Of a stretch of 64,000 bases of DNA, positions 30,194 through 41,241 are shown in pieces (the first letter of the stretch is position 1; each line of letters begins with the position of its first letter). This DNA is from Bacillota bacterium (GTDB taxonomy: Bacteria; Bacillota; Clostridia; Eubacteriales; Eubacteriaceae). The notes below the pieces were generated by a model. It was not told where the DNA came from and searched no databases. It saw nothing but the letters and a program-made list of their open reading frames with translations. The translations under genes were made by a program, and so were the position numbers. Location: positions 1 through 64,000 of the forward strand of contig JAHIQT010000189.1 of assembly GCA_018903255.1 (NCBI GenBank), written 5' to 3'.

Positions 30194-32140
30194 TTAATCT
30201 CTTGGTTCCATTTTCTCGAGGCTCTTGAGCCATTGGGTGGCATGGGCATCGGAGGGCATCCGCCAGTCACCGCGGGGCGAAAAGGATACCGAGCCTACCT
30301 TTGGGCCGTCGGGCTGGCAGTTGCGTTTAAACTGCTGGCTGAAGAAACGGTGGTAAAAGTTCTTTAGCCATTTAAAAATAACCGCTTTTTCGTAGATACC
30401 GTCAAAAGCTTTACTGGCCAGGAAATATACTTTTTCCGGCGAGAAACCATGGCGCACCATTTGATAGATAAAGAAATCGTGGAGTTCATAGGGACCGACT
30501 GTTTCTTCTGTTTTTTGGGCGATTTTTCCATCGATATCGGGAGGCAGCAGTTCCGGGGAAACCGGAGTATCCAAAACATCATAGAGAATTTTGCGAATCT
30601 CCGCTTCGAGCGAATGGTCTGCCACCCACTTAACCAGATAACGGATCAGAGTTTTGGGGACACTGGCATTGACGCTATACATTGACATGTGATCGCCATT
30701 ATAGGTCGCCCAGCCTAACGCCAACTCGGACAGATCACCAGTGCCGATGACGATCCCACCCAACTTATTGGAAAGATCCATCAGGATCTGGGTGCGTTCC
30801 CGAGCCTGGGAATTCTCGTAGGTTACATTGTGGAGATCGATCGGGTGGCCGATATCGTTAAAGTGTGCGGTACAGGCCGCAACAATCGAAATCTCATGGA
30901 AGGTCGCACCAAGTCCCTTGATCAAGGCCACCGCGTTATCATAGGTACGGTCAGTCGTGCCAAAGCCGGGCATTGTGACGGCATGAATTTTTTCGCGCGG
31001 GATACCAAAACGATCACAGACACTAACGCAAACCAGCAGTGCCATGGTGGAGTCGAGCCCGCCGGATATCCCGACCACCATCGGGGCATTACCAAGATGC
31101 AACAGACGTGTCGCCAAACCGATGGTTTGGATATTAAAGATCTCTTCGCAGCGTTCACTGCGGCGATTTGGGTCAGCCGGAACAAAGGGCTGGGGATTTA
31201 TTTCCCGTTCAAAATCATTGGTGCTCAACGTTTCAAATGCAATGGTGCGGTAGGAATGATCCTTGAGCAGATGCACCGATTCGCCAAAGCCATGCTGCAT
31301 TTGTCGGTCATGGGTTAAGGATTCAACATCGATATCAGCGATTAGCAATTCATTGCCCAGATTAAATTTGGGCAGTTCCTTAATCAATATTCCCCGTTCA
31401 CAAATAATCGCATTTCCACCAAACACCAGATCACTGGTGGATTCCCCAAATCCCGCTGAGGTGTAGAGATAGGCGGCATTACAGCGACCCGACTGGGAGC
31501 GGATCAATTCTCTGCGATAATCACTTTTCCCGACCACCTCGTTGCTGGCGGAAGGATTCAGAATCACAGTTGCCCCCGCCAGGGCGTGAAAGCTCCCTGG
31601 TGAAATGGGTACCCACAAATCCTCGCAGATTTCGAGCGCGACCACAAATTCTTCGCGATGAACATGCTGAAAAAGCAGGTCTGTTCCAATTGGAACCCTT
31701 TGCGAACAAATGATAATTTCTGTTTTACTCAGCGATTTTGACGAGGCAAACCACCGTTTTTCATAAAATTCCTGATGATTGGGAATGTAGGTTTTAGGCA
31801 CAATACCCAGTATTTTACCATCGTTTAACAGCACCGAGCAGTTATACAAACTCCCGTTAATGGCCAGTGGCAAGCCGACTGCGATCAGCATCTTCTTACC
31901 GTCAGACCATTGGCACAGACTATCAAGAGCCTTTACCGCATTCATCTGAAGCTCGCGCTGAAAAAACAGATCCCCGCAGGTATAGCCGGTGATTGCCAAC
32001 TCCGGAAACAACAATACCTCAACACCCTGATCCCAAGCCTTGGCTGCCATCGTAATGATTTCACTGACGTTATATTGACAGTCTGCCAATTTTAGTTTAG
32101 GAACAGCACAGGCCGTTCTAAAAAATCCGTATTTGTGCAT
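30194..32140 (-). CDS. nadE: Glutamine-dependent NAD+ synthetase
   Basis: N-terminal nitrilase-type domain (FPELAITGYTCGDLFF) and PP-loop VGISGGLDSTMALL. Confidence 0.96.
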   Translation of the reverse strand: MHKYGFFRTACAVPKLKLADCQYNVSEIITMAAKAWDQGVEVLLFPELAITGYTCGDLFFQRELQMNAVKALDSLCQWSDGKKMLIAVGLPLAINGSLYNCSVLLNDGKILGIVPKTYIPNHQEFYEKRWFASSKSLSKTEIIICSQRVPIGTDLLFQHVHREEFVVALEICEDLWVPISPGSFHALAGATVILNPSASNEVVGKSDYRRELIRSQSGRCNAAYLYTSAGFGESTSDLVFGGNAIICERGILIKELPKFNLGNELLIADIDVESLTHDRQMQHGFGESVHLLKDHSYRTIAFETLSTNDFEREINPQPFVPADPNRRSERCEEIFNIQTIGLATRLLHLGNAPMVVGISGGLDSTMALLVCVSVCDRFGIPREKIHAVTMPGFGTTDRTYDNAVALIKGLGATFHEISIVAACTAHFNDIGHPIDLHNVTYENSQARERTQILMDLSNKLGGIVIGTGDLSELALGWATYNGDHMSMYSVNASVPKTLIRYLVKWVADHSLEAEIRKILYDVLDTPVSPELLPPDIDGKIAQKTEETVGPYELHDFFIYQMVRHGFSPEKVYFLASKAFDGIYEKAVIFKWLKNFYHRFFSQQFKRNCQPDGPKVGSVSFSPRGDWRMPSDAHATQWLKSLEKMEPRD

Positions 32141-32232
32141 CTATTTCACCCTAACTTTTTATATTTTTCATTTTTCTCTTTTCGATGACTTTTATTATAT
32201 CGCCATTTATGATCAATGACAATCTTATTTTA

Positions 32233-32421
32233 TTTTCCACAGCCTGTGTTTAACCTTGATTTTATTATGCACAATTGCCCTGTTTGTTGTTTTACCATTA
32301 CATTGGCGCTATTGGCGGTTTCCCCAATTAATCAACAAGGTTATCCACATTGTCCACAGGGGAAACCAAAGTTATCCACAGTTTTATGAAAATATTATCC
32401 ACAAACTTAAAGTTATCCACA
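32233..32421 (+). other. DnaA-box cluster (TTATCCACA x4, TTGTCCACA, TTTTCCACA), all in one orientation
   Basis: Exact TTATCCACA at 32341, 32372, 32395, 32413; TTGTCCACA at 32350; TTTTCCACA at 32233. Confidence 0.8.
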
Positions 32422-32456
32422 GTTTTCTTGTTGGCATATCTTGTATGTCATCCCAT

Positions 32457-32492
32457 AAAAAAAATCAAGATCTAGGATCTCGATTTTTTTAT
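32457..32492 (-). terminator. Candidate pyrG terminator
   Basis: AAAAAATCAAGATCtagGATCTCGATTTTTTT hairpin just past pyrG stop. Confidence 0.65.
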
Positions 32493-32495
32493 CGA

Positions 32496-34189
<1,694 letters not shown>

Positions 34190-34283
34190 GCAATTAACAA
34201 TACTACTAGTTTAACAGTTTTTTTTTTTAATACAATAAGAATTTTGATTTTAATAACAATTTTTTTATAATACCATTTTTTTC

Positions 34284-34928
34284 TTAAAGAATAAAGAAAA
34301 AAATACAAATAAAATGACAAAGAGAACCTAAGATTACAAAAATATGAAACAATTCGTGAAAACCAAATATTTCACTAAAATTCGGTTTTTTGATGGCATA
34401 GATGACCCCGCCAATCGTGTACATCACCCCGCCGCCAACCAACAACATAAACCCCGGTAACGGCAAGGCTTGATAGAGCGGTCCCAAAACAAAAAGGGCA
34501 AACCAGCCCTGAAAAATATAGAGTCCGGTTCCCAGCCAGCGGGGCATCGTGATCCAGGCTACTTTAAGAACAATCCCGATCAGCGCGACGCCCCAGATCG
34601 CCACCATCATCGCGACCCGCATGCTTCCGGTCAGACACAACAGGCAAAACGGGGTGTAGGTTCCGGCGATCAGAATAAAGATCATCGCATGATCCAATTT
34701 TTTCAGATGCAGAATTTTTTGCTGATCCCCCTGAGCGGCATGATAGGTAAAGCTGGTGCCATAGAGGCAGATCAATCCCACCCCAAAGGCCAACACCGAA
34801 ACCACGGTCAATGGGGTCACATTATCACTGGCGATGATTAAAAAGAGCATCGCAATGATACCAAACACGGATAAAACCGCTCCGATTAAATGGGTTAACG
34901 CATTCATTGGTTCTCTAAAATGATTCAT
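34284..34928 (-). CDS. Hemolysin III / YqfA family integral membrane protein
   Basis: REPMNALTHLIGAVLSV..., YTPFCLL, MLLVGGGVMYTIGGVIYAIKKPNFSEIFGFHELFH. Confidence 0.88.
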   Translation of the reverse strand: MNHFREPMNALTHLIGAVLSVFGIIAMLFLIIASDNVTPLTVVSVLAFGVGLICLYGTSFTYHAAQGDQQKILHLKKLDHAMIFILIAGTYTPFCLLCLTGSMRVAMMVAIWGVALIGIVLKVAWITMPRWLGTGLYIFQGWFALFVLGPLYQALPLPGFMLLVGGGVMYTIGGVIYAIKKPNFSEIFGFHELFHIFVILGSLCHFICIFFFIL

Positions 34929-34960
34929 ACTTTTGTCCTCTCCATTTCGCAATCGTTGAT

Positions 34961-35632
34961 TTACGCTTTTCTTACCGCCACACCCTCAAAATCTTGATGG
35001 GTAGTCGCCTGACCCGGGGGAATAATACAAAAGCCTTCTTGCCATTGGCCGGATACCAGTTTTTCCAGCGGTGAAATGCTGCCCTGCTCGACCACCACCT
35101 CTAAATCAATCAGTTCACCGATATCGTTCACCCGGGGAAGATGCTGATCCACCGGGTAGGCTCCAGTATCGATGAGCATCAGGTTTTTATAATTTTTAAA
35201 CATCATGTTCATAACCCGCCTGGCTCGTCTTTCGCCATATTTTTCGAGATTGTGCTGGAATTCCTTATCAAGCGATTTTTCGCCCTTTAACCATCCCTGA
35301 GTTAAGAAATAGGTGGATGTCCGGATCCGCTCAAGGTTTTCCTTTTCTGAGAGCAGGATATCGATGCAATCGCCGTAGCGGGGAATAATCAGGGTGGCCT
35401 TGTCGCTTTTTAAACCCAACAGCCCGTTGCCGCAGTTGCCATAAGCAAACAAGAGCTGGTCATAGCCTGCTTCAGCTTTATCAATTTCTTCCTGAAGGGC
35501 ATTTTTGAGTCGTTCTGGTGAGTCATGGAGGAGATTCGACATCCAGACCGTATCCACTTCTACGCCGGTTCGTTGCAATGCCATTTCGACCTCATCGCGG
35601 ATGGTTTCACAAGCGATTAATAATCTCTTCAT
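34961..35632 (-). CDS. DUF1638 domain-containing protein
   Basis: MKRLLIACETIRDEVEMA..., LLFAYGNCGNGLLGLKSDKATLIIPRYGDCIDILLS. Confidence 0.8.
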   Translation of the reverse strand: MKRLLIACETIRDEVEMALQRTGVEVDTVWMSNLLHDSPERLKNALQEEIDKAEAGYDQLLFAYGNCGNGLLGLKSDKATLIIPRYGDCIDILLSEKENLERIRTSTYFLTQGWLKGEKSLDKEFQHNLEKYGERRARRVMNMMFKNYKNLMLIDTGAYPVDQHLPRVNDIGELIDLEVVVEQGSISPLEKLVSGQWQEGFCIIPPGQATTHQDFEGVAVRKA

Positions 35633-35767
35633 TTATTTTACACCTTTTTTCCATTTACTCTACTAAGAGTATTATTTATGTACTATTTTTCTGCACTATA
35701 TCCAGTATAACCAAGATTCCTTTGTTTTCAAGGAAAATTTCAGATAAAATTTCCCCTCGATAATTTT

Positions 35768-35795
35768 TTGTCAATAAGCGACTTTATGTTATAAT
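35768..35795 (+). promoter_or_regulatory. Candidate promoter of the MTHFS-FolC fusion gene
   Basis: TTGTCA-16 bp-TATAAT. Confidence 0.6.
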
Positions 35796-35831
35796 AGCAA
35801 CGTCAATCAATCTTAATATTAGGAGAATAAA

Positions 35832-37712
35832 ATGGATAAAAGTTTATTTCGAAAAGAAATTCTGGCACGTCGTAAAAAAATTTACTGTGCTGACACCGAT
35901 GCTAAAATTATCGAACAATTCCAAGATAGTGATCTTTATAAAAATGCCGACTGGATTATGGCCTATGTCAGCTTTGGAACCGAAATCTATACCCATGATT
36001 TTATCAAACGCGCCTTAGCCGATGGTAAACACGTGGTCGTTCCGATCTGTAACATCGAAGATCATACAGTCACCCTATCAGAGCTGATCAATTTCCCCGA
36101 CGATCTGGAAGAAGGCCATTACGGAATCTTAGAAGTTCGTGAAGAATGCATGCGGATTGTCGACCCCAAAAAACTTGATCTGGTGATGGTTCCCGGTTGT
36201 GCCTTCTCGCCCTCCGGACACCGAATGGGTTTTGGCGGCGGCTATTACGACCGCTTTCTAGAAACCATCAATGACGACTGTATCACTGTTGCGCTGATCC
36301 GCGAAGACTTTATTTTTGACGAAATTCCAATGGAAGAGCATGACAAGAGCGTCCAGTTTATGGTTACTGAAACCTGTGTTAATTGTTGTCCCATCCAGGA
36401 GGCCTCATTTAAAATGAACGTTACCGAAGCCATCCGCTACATTGAAGCAACGCACAAGTTTGGCACCCGACTGGGTCTGGAAAGTATGGGCCGGTTACTG
36501 GATGCGATGGGCAATCCCCAGGATAAGCTCAAGTTTATTCACATTGCCGGCACCAATGGAAAAGGGTCTACCTCGACGATGATCGCCACCATCTTAACAA
36601 CCGCCGGATACAAAACCGGTTTGTTTACCTCGCCCTTTCTGGAAGCCTTTAACGAACGGATTCAATTAAATAACCAACCCATTGATGATGACAGTCTGGT
36701 TGCTGCGACCATTTTTGTTAAGGAACGGATTGAAGCCCTGATGGAAGAGGGCGAACCCCATCCCACCGAATTTGAAATGGTTACCGCGGTAGGACTACAA
36801 TATTTTTTCCAACAAAGGGTCGATTTTGTCGTTCTTGAAGTTGGTCTGGGCGGACGACTTGACGCCACCAATATCATCAAAGATCCGCTGGCGGTTGTGA
36901 TTATGGGCGTCAGTAATGACCATAGCGATTACCTGGGAAACACCCTAGCTAAAATCGCTTATGAAAAGGCCGCGATTATCAAGGAAGGCTCCGATGTCAT
37001 TGTTTATCCCCAGGAACCGGAAGCCTTAAAGGTTATCCTGGATTTTGGTGCCTCCAAAAATGCCAATGTCGTTTTGGTTAACCCCGATGATATTTCGATA
37101 CTCAGCCATACCACCCACAACCAAACCCTCAAATACCAGGGCGATCATCTTTATCTTGATGGTTTTTCCTTAAAACTCCTCGGCGATCACCAATCACTAA
37201 ACTGCCTCACGGCACTGGAAGTAATTGCCCTGCTTATCCGTAAGGGTTACCCGGTCAGTTCGAGTCAGATTAAAAAAGCATTGGCGGCAGTTGTTTTTCC
37301 TGGACGTTTTGAAATCTTCCTTGAAAAGCCGGTCGTTCTGATTGACGGAGCCCATAACAGCAACGGCATTCAGGCCTTTGTCCGTAATATGAACCAGTAT
37401 TTCCCTAACCGCATCATCAACTTGTTTTTTGGGATGCTGGAAGATAAAGATATCGAAGAATCGCTATCTTATCTGGTTCCCGTCGCCAGCACCATTCATA
37501 CCCTAACCCCTAACAGTGACCGCGCCATGCCAGCTGAAAAAATGGCCGCCCTGATTCAAGATAGCTACGGAAAAAGTGTCGACTTCTACGATACCATCGA
37601 GGAGGCGATCAAAAGCATCGATCTGACCAAAAGCGATGAGGTCAATGTTTTTGTCGGCTCACTTTACATGATTGGTGAAGCCCGGAGTTTGATTCGAAAA
37701 CATTTGTTGTAA
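35832..37712 (+). CDS. Fusion: 5-formyltetrahydrofolate cyclo-ligase + folylpolyglutamate synthase (FolC)
   Basis: N-terminal RMGFGGGYYDRFL cyclo-ligase motif; C-terminal IHIAGTNGKGSTSTMIATIL and VGLGGRLDATN Mur-ligase/FolC motifs in one frame. Confidence 0.93.
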   Translation: MDKSLFRKEILARRKKIYCADTDAKIIEQFQDSDLYKNADWIMAYVSFGTEIYTHDFIKRALADGKHVVVPICNIEDHTVTLSELINFPDDLEEGHYGILEVREECMRIVDPKKLDLVMVPGCAFSPSGHRMGFGGGYYDRFLETINDDCITVALIREDFIFDEIPMEEHDKSVQFMVTETCVNCCPIQEASFKMNVTEAIRYIEATHKFGTRLGLESMGRLLDAMGNPQDKLKFIHIAGTNGKGSTSTMIATILTTAGYKTGLFTSPFLEAFNERIQLNNQPIDDDSLVAATIFVKERIEALMEEGEPHPTEFEMVTAVGLQYFFQQRVDFVVLEVGLGGRLDATNIIKDPLAVVIMGVSNDHSDYLGNTLAKIAYEKAAIIKEGSDVIVYPQEPEALKVILDFGASKNANVVLVNPDDISILSHTTHNQTLKYQGDHLYLDGFSLKLLGDHQSLNCLTALEVIALLIRKGYPVSSSQIKKALAAVVFPGRFEIFLEKPVVLIDGAHNSNGIQAFVRNMNQYFPNRIINLFFGMLEDKDIEESLSYLVPVASTIHTLTPNSDRAMPAEKMAALIQDSYGKSVDFYDTIEEAIKSIDLTKSDEVNVFVGSLYMIGEARSLIRKHLL

Positions 37713-37748
37713 GAAAATTAATTTTCTTACATTGTAACCCTTAACGCA

Positions 37749-37783
37749 TAAAAAAGGGGCGATCACGGATCGCCCCTTTTTTT
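37749..37783. terminator. Bidirectional intrinsic terminator
   Basis: AAAAAAGGGGCGATCacgGATCGCCCCTTTTTTT between convergent genes. Confidence 0.9.
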
Positions 37784-37800
37784 ATGCTATTACTCTGCTT

Positions 37801-38802
37801 TTATTCTTTCAGCGCGCTGGTCAGCAGTCGGATCACCGCTTCTTTATCGGGCGCATGAAAAAGCGCATTTCTGATCACCGTGGCATGATCAAGCCCCTTG
37901 GTATAGGCGGCCAGATGCTTGCGCATTTCGCGCAGCCCGGCGTCTTCATTTTTAAGCAGCGCCAGCAAGTCAAGATGGCGGATCGCAACTGCGACCCGTT
38001 CTGCCGGAGTCGCTTTTTCCAGGGCTTCACCAGTCTTTAAATAATGGTTGATTTCACGAAAAACAAAGGGATTGCCAATCGCTGCCCGGCCAACCATCAA
38101 GCCATCGACTCCGGTCAATTCGAGCGCTTTTTGAGCCGCTTCACCGCTATTGATATCGCCGTTTAAAATAATCGGAATTCCAGCCTTTTCCTTGACCTCG
38201 GCAATAATTTCCCAGTCGGCCGAGCCCGAATAATAAGCTTCACGGGTACGTCCATGGATGGTTAAGGCCGCCGCACCGGCTTCCTCAACCCCTTCAGCGA
38301 TTGCCCGAATATTGATGCTCTGATCATCCCAGCCAATTCTGGTTTTAACAATCAGGGGCTTGTTTGAGGCTTGTGCCAGTGCTCGAACGACCTCAAAAAA
38401 TAGCTCCGGGCTTTTTAGCAAGGCCGAACCTTCGCCATTTTTAGTAATCTTAGGAGCCGGACAGCCGGCATTGAAGTCTAAAAAAGCATAGTCAGTGGCA
38501 TTGATATACTGACTAACAACCTCTGCCAGAATATCCGGATCGGATCCAAACAGTTGAATACCTGCTGGCGCTTCATCCTTACAGGTCAGCATTAAATCAG
38601 CCGTCTTATGATCCTTATAATACAGACCCTTGCCACTGATCATTTCTGAAAAGACTAGTCCAGCTCCAAATTCTTTGGCGATCAGCCGAAAGGGCAGGTT
38701 GGTATAACCGGCCAGTGGTCCTAAAAAAAGAGGGGTTTCAATTGAAACGTCCCCAATTTTAAGTGATTTATTGCTTTGTTCTGTTTTTGATTCTATGTTC
38801 AT
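37801..38802 (-). CDS. dusB: tRNA-dihydrouridine synthase
   Basis: FLGPLAGYTNLPFRLIAKEFGAGLVFSEM; DFNAGCPAPKITKNGEGSALL. Confidence 0.93.
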   Translation of the reverse strand: MNIESKTEQSNKSLKIGDVSIETPLFLGPLAGYTNLPFRLIAKEFGAGLVFSEMISGKGLYYKDHKTADLMLTCKDEAPAGIQLFGSDPDILAEVVSQYINATDYAFLDFNAGCPAPKITKNGEGSALLKSPELFFEVVRALAQASNKPLIVKTRIGWDDQSINIRAIAEGVEEAGAAALTIHGRTREAYYSGSADWEIIAEVKEKAGIPIILNGDINSGEAAQKALELTGVDGLMVGRAAIGNPFVFREINHYLKTGEALEKATPAERVAVAIRHLDLLALLKNEDAGLREMRKHLAAYTKGLDHATVIRNALFHAPDKEAVIRLLTSALKE

Positions 38803-38814
38803 CGCTTGTCCTGT

Positions 38815-39585
38815 TTACCTAAAATTTTTATCATGGATAATCTTCAGCCCTTTAAGTGATAGTTGCGGGTCATAAACCGTGATGGATTTGGTTTCCTGGT
38901 AAAACAGACGGCCGTATCCACCGGTGGCCACCACCCTCATATCGCTGATCCCAGTTTCTTTTTTGATTTGTTCGATGATGTACTCGACCTGACCGATATA
39001 ACCATAAACCAAACCAGCCTGCATACTGGTGACTGTATCTCGTGCCAATATTGAGGGTGGTTTTTTAATTTCGATATTGGGCAGCTTGGCAGCATTCTTC
39101 CACAAGGCATCGATTGAAATCTGAATCCCCGGGGTGGTCACCGCTGCTGCAAAGGCACCATCACTCGTGACATAATCGAAGGTGGTTGCGGTGCCAAAGT
39201 CAGTCACGATCACCGGTCCACCGTAGATGTTATAAGCCGCTACCGCATCGACAATCCGGTCTGCTCCGACTTCCGACGGATCCGAGGTGTTAATGGGCAT
39301 CCCAGTCTTGATTCCCGGCCCCACCACCATCGGTTCAACACCAATATATTTCTTTATTCCATTGGTCAGTGAATACATGATGTTTGGTACCACTGAAGCA
39401 ATGATCACACTGTAGACTGCTTCAACTGAGATTCCCGAGTTTCTGAAAAAGGATTTAATCAGCACCCCATACTCATCTGAGGTTCGCGGTGTTTTTGTGA
39501 CAAAGCGCCAGGAATAGGGGATATCATCCCCGACCAGCACTGCCAGTTCTGTATTTGTATTTCCGACATCAATCCCTAGAATCAT
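38815..39585 (-). CDS. coaX: Type III pantothenate kinase
   Basis: MILGIDVGNTNTELAVL; GADRIVDAVAAYNIYGGPVIVTDFGTATTFD. Confidence 0.96.
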   Translation of the reverse strand: MILGIDVGNTNTELAVLVGDDIPYSWRFVTKTPRTSDEYGVLIKSFFRNSGISVEAVYSVIIASVVPNIMYSLTNGIKKYIGVEPMVVGPGIKTGMPINTSDPSEVGADRIVDAVAAYNIYGGPVIVTDFGTATTFDYVTSDGAFAAAVTTPGIQISIDALWKNAAKLPNIEIKKPPSILARDTVTSMQAGLVYGYIGQVEYIIEQIKKETGISDMRVVATGGYGRLFYQETKSITVYDPQLSLKGLKIIHDKNFR

Positions 39586-39723
39586 TTTTCCTCCTACTAT
39601 CCCTATGTTTCGATATTACAAAAGCACCCCGACCTTAGCCCTCGGTGTTTGTTTTTATTCATTGCGCTATAGATCCTTCCCAGCTTTAAGTTGACCTCAT
39701 CTCAGTCCGCTCGGCTTATCGCC

Positions 39724-40683
39724 TTACTCCTCAGCTCGGTTCATTGATGAAAACAGATATTCACCGGATTTTATGTTTAACGCTTCGACAAATTGGGCTG
39801 CCGATACTTTTGTCTTGCCCTGATTCTGCACCTTTTTTATCAATATGCTACCATTAGCTGTCCCAACTGTAAAGCCCTGGTTGTTAATTACTTGACCGAC
39901 TTCGCCGGGATCGGATTCCAGACTGGATTCAAAAATTTGAGCCTCCCAAATTTTGAGTTTTTGGCTGCGAAAAACCGTATGCGCTCCTGGTGAAGGATTA
40001 GCACCGCGAATCAAATTCACAATCGTCTCTGATGAATCATGCCAGTCAATTGCCACATCATTTTCAGTAATTATCGGTTGATATGTCGCTTTTTTTTGGT
40101 CTTGCGGTATTCGCGGTGCGATTCCCTTACGAATCAGCTCGACTGCCTCAGCAATCAGCCTTACCCCTAATGGGTATAGCTGGTCATAATAAACTGAACC
40201 GACTGTATCTGTTGGAGTAATGGTGACTTTTTCCTGAAGAATAATATCTCCAGCGTCAACAGCTTCGTCAACATAGTGGATTGTCACACCGGTTTGATGT
40301 TCACCATTTATTATTGCCCAGTTAATTGCCGAACCACCCCGATATTTTGGTAACAGTGACGGATGGTAATTGATCGCTCCCTGTTTGGCCATTTTTATGA
40401 CCGTGTAGGGTATGATGTCACTAACAAAAGCCAGCACAAATAGATCCGGTTTTAAATCCTTGGCAATTTCGATCACCTGCGGGTCTTTAAGGCGGTTTGG
40501 ACTTTTTCCTGGCGGTTGAAATATCGGAATATTTTTTTCAGCTGCGAACGCCTTTAGTGGATTGGGTTTTCCGGTCGGATCATCGGGAATCGTCATCACA
40601 CCAACTACTTCTTCACCCTGCTCTATCAAGGCTTCCAGACAGTCTTTTCCAAAGAGAGCCTGTCCAATCAAAATGATTTTCAT
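39724..40683 (-). CDS. Formyltransferase family protein (methionyl-tRNA formyltransferase-like)
   Basis: INYHPSLLPKYRGGSAINWAIINGEHQTGVTIHYVDEAVDAGDIILQ. Confidence 0.85.
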   Translation of the reverse strand: MKIILIGQALFGKDCLEALIEQGEEVVGVMTIPDDPTGKPNPLKAFAAEKNIPIFQPPGKSPNRLKDPQVIEIAKDLKPDLFVLAFVSDIIPYTVIKMAKQGAINYHPSLLPKYRGGSAINWAIINGEHQTGVTIHYVDEAVDAGDIILQEKVTITPTDTVGSVYYDQLYPLGVRLIAEAVELIRKGIAPRIPQDQKKATYQPIITENDVAIDWHDSSETIVNLIRGANPSPGAHTVFRSQKLKIWEAQIFESSLESDPGEVGQVINNQGFTVGTANGSILIKKVQNQGKTKVSAAQFVEALNIKSGEYLFSSMNRAEE

Positions 40684-40750
40684 TCAAAGCACCTCCTGTT
40701 ACTATTTTTTTGCTACTAGTCATTTAATGTTATACCCAAGAATGTGAAAT

Positions 40751-41152
40751 TCAGTTATTAATCCCGGCTTTTTTTTGTACTTTTTCGATAAAACGCTTTC
40801 TTTCGACAATAAAACGCTGATGGCTTGCTTCACCGATTTTTTCGGTTTTATCCCATGCTTCAATCTCAAAATTCAAGGCTCTTTTCTCATGATTGACCAG
40901 TTTCGCGCGAACGTTAATTTCCATCCCAACCGGAGAAGCTGCAATGTGTTTTAAATCAATATGGGTTCCCACGGTTGTGTTTTCTTCTGGCAATGAAATA
41001 TCAAGGCCTTCAAATGCGGTATTTTCCATCCATGCCACTAAACGAGGGGTAGCCAATACTTCTTCGCCACCACTGCCGAGTGCTAATGCGGTATCTTCTT
41101 TATTGATAAAGAAACTTTTCTCATAACAGGTTCCTACTCTGAACTCTTCCAT
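40751..41152 (-). CDS. Hotdog-fold thioesterase (FlK-like)
   Basis: ATPRLVAWMENTAFEGL...TVGTHIDLKHIAASPVGMEINV. Confidence 0.85.
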   Translation of the reverse strand: MEEFRVGTCYEKSFFINKEDTALALGSGGEEVLATPRLVAWMENTAFEGLDISLPEENTTVGTHIDLKHIAASPVGMEINVRAKLVNHEKRALNFEIEAWDKTEKIGEASHQRFIVERKRFIEKVQKKAGINN

Positions 41153-41203
41153 TTTAATCCCTCACTCTTGATAATTTGATTTTATTATTCTATATCATCT
41201 TTT

Positions 41204-41230
41204 AAAAAAAGCCGTTATATTAACGGCTTT
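41204..41230 (-). terminator. ftsH terminator
   Basis: AAAGCCGTTAatATAACGGCTTTTTTT on minus strand. Confidence 0.8.
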
Positions 41231-41241
41231 CTCTATACTAA

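Noticed and set aside
32233-32421. Calling this region the replication origin (oriC)
   Set aside because: DnaA boxes are clear, but there is no adjacent dnaA/dnaN, no GC-skew calculation and no clear DnaA-trio/DUE was verified; reported only as a DnaA-box cluster
39617-39650. Hairpin downstream of the formyltransferase-like gene region (aaaagcaccccgacc...ggtgttt) as a regulatory RNA
   Set aside because: Imperfect stem with many mismatches and no conservation evidence; at most a weak terminator
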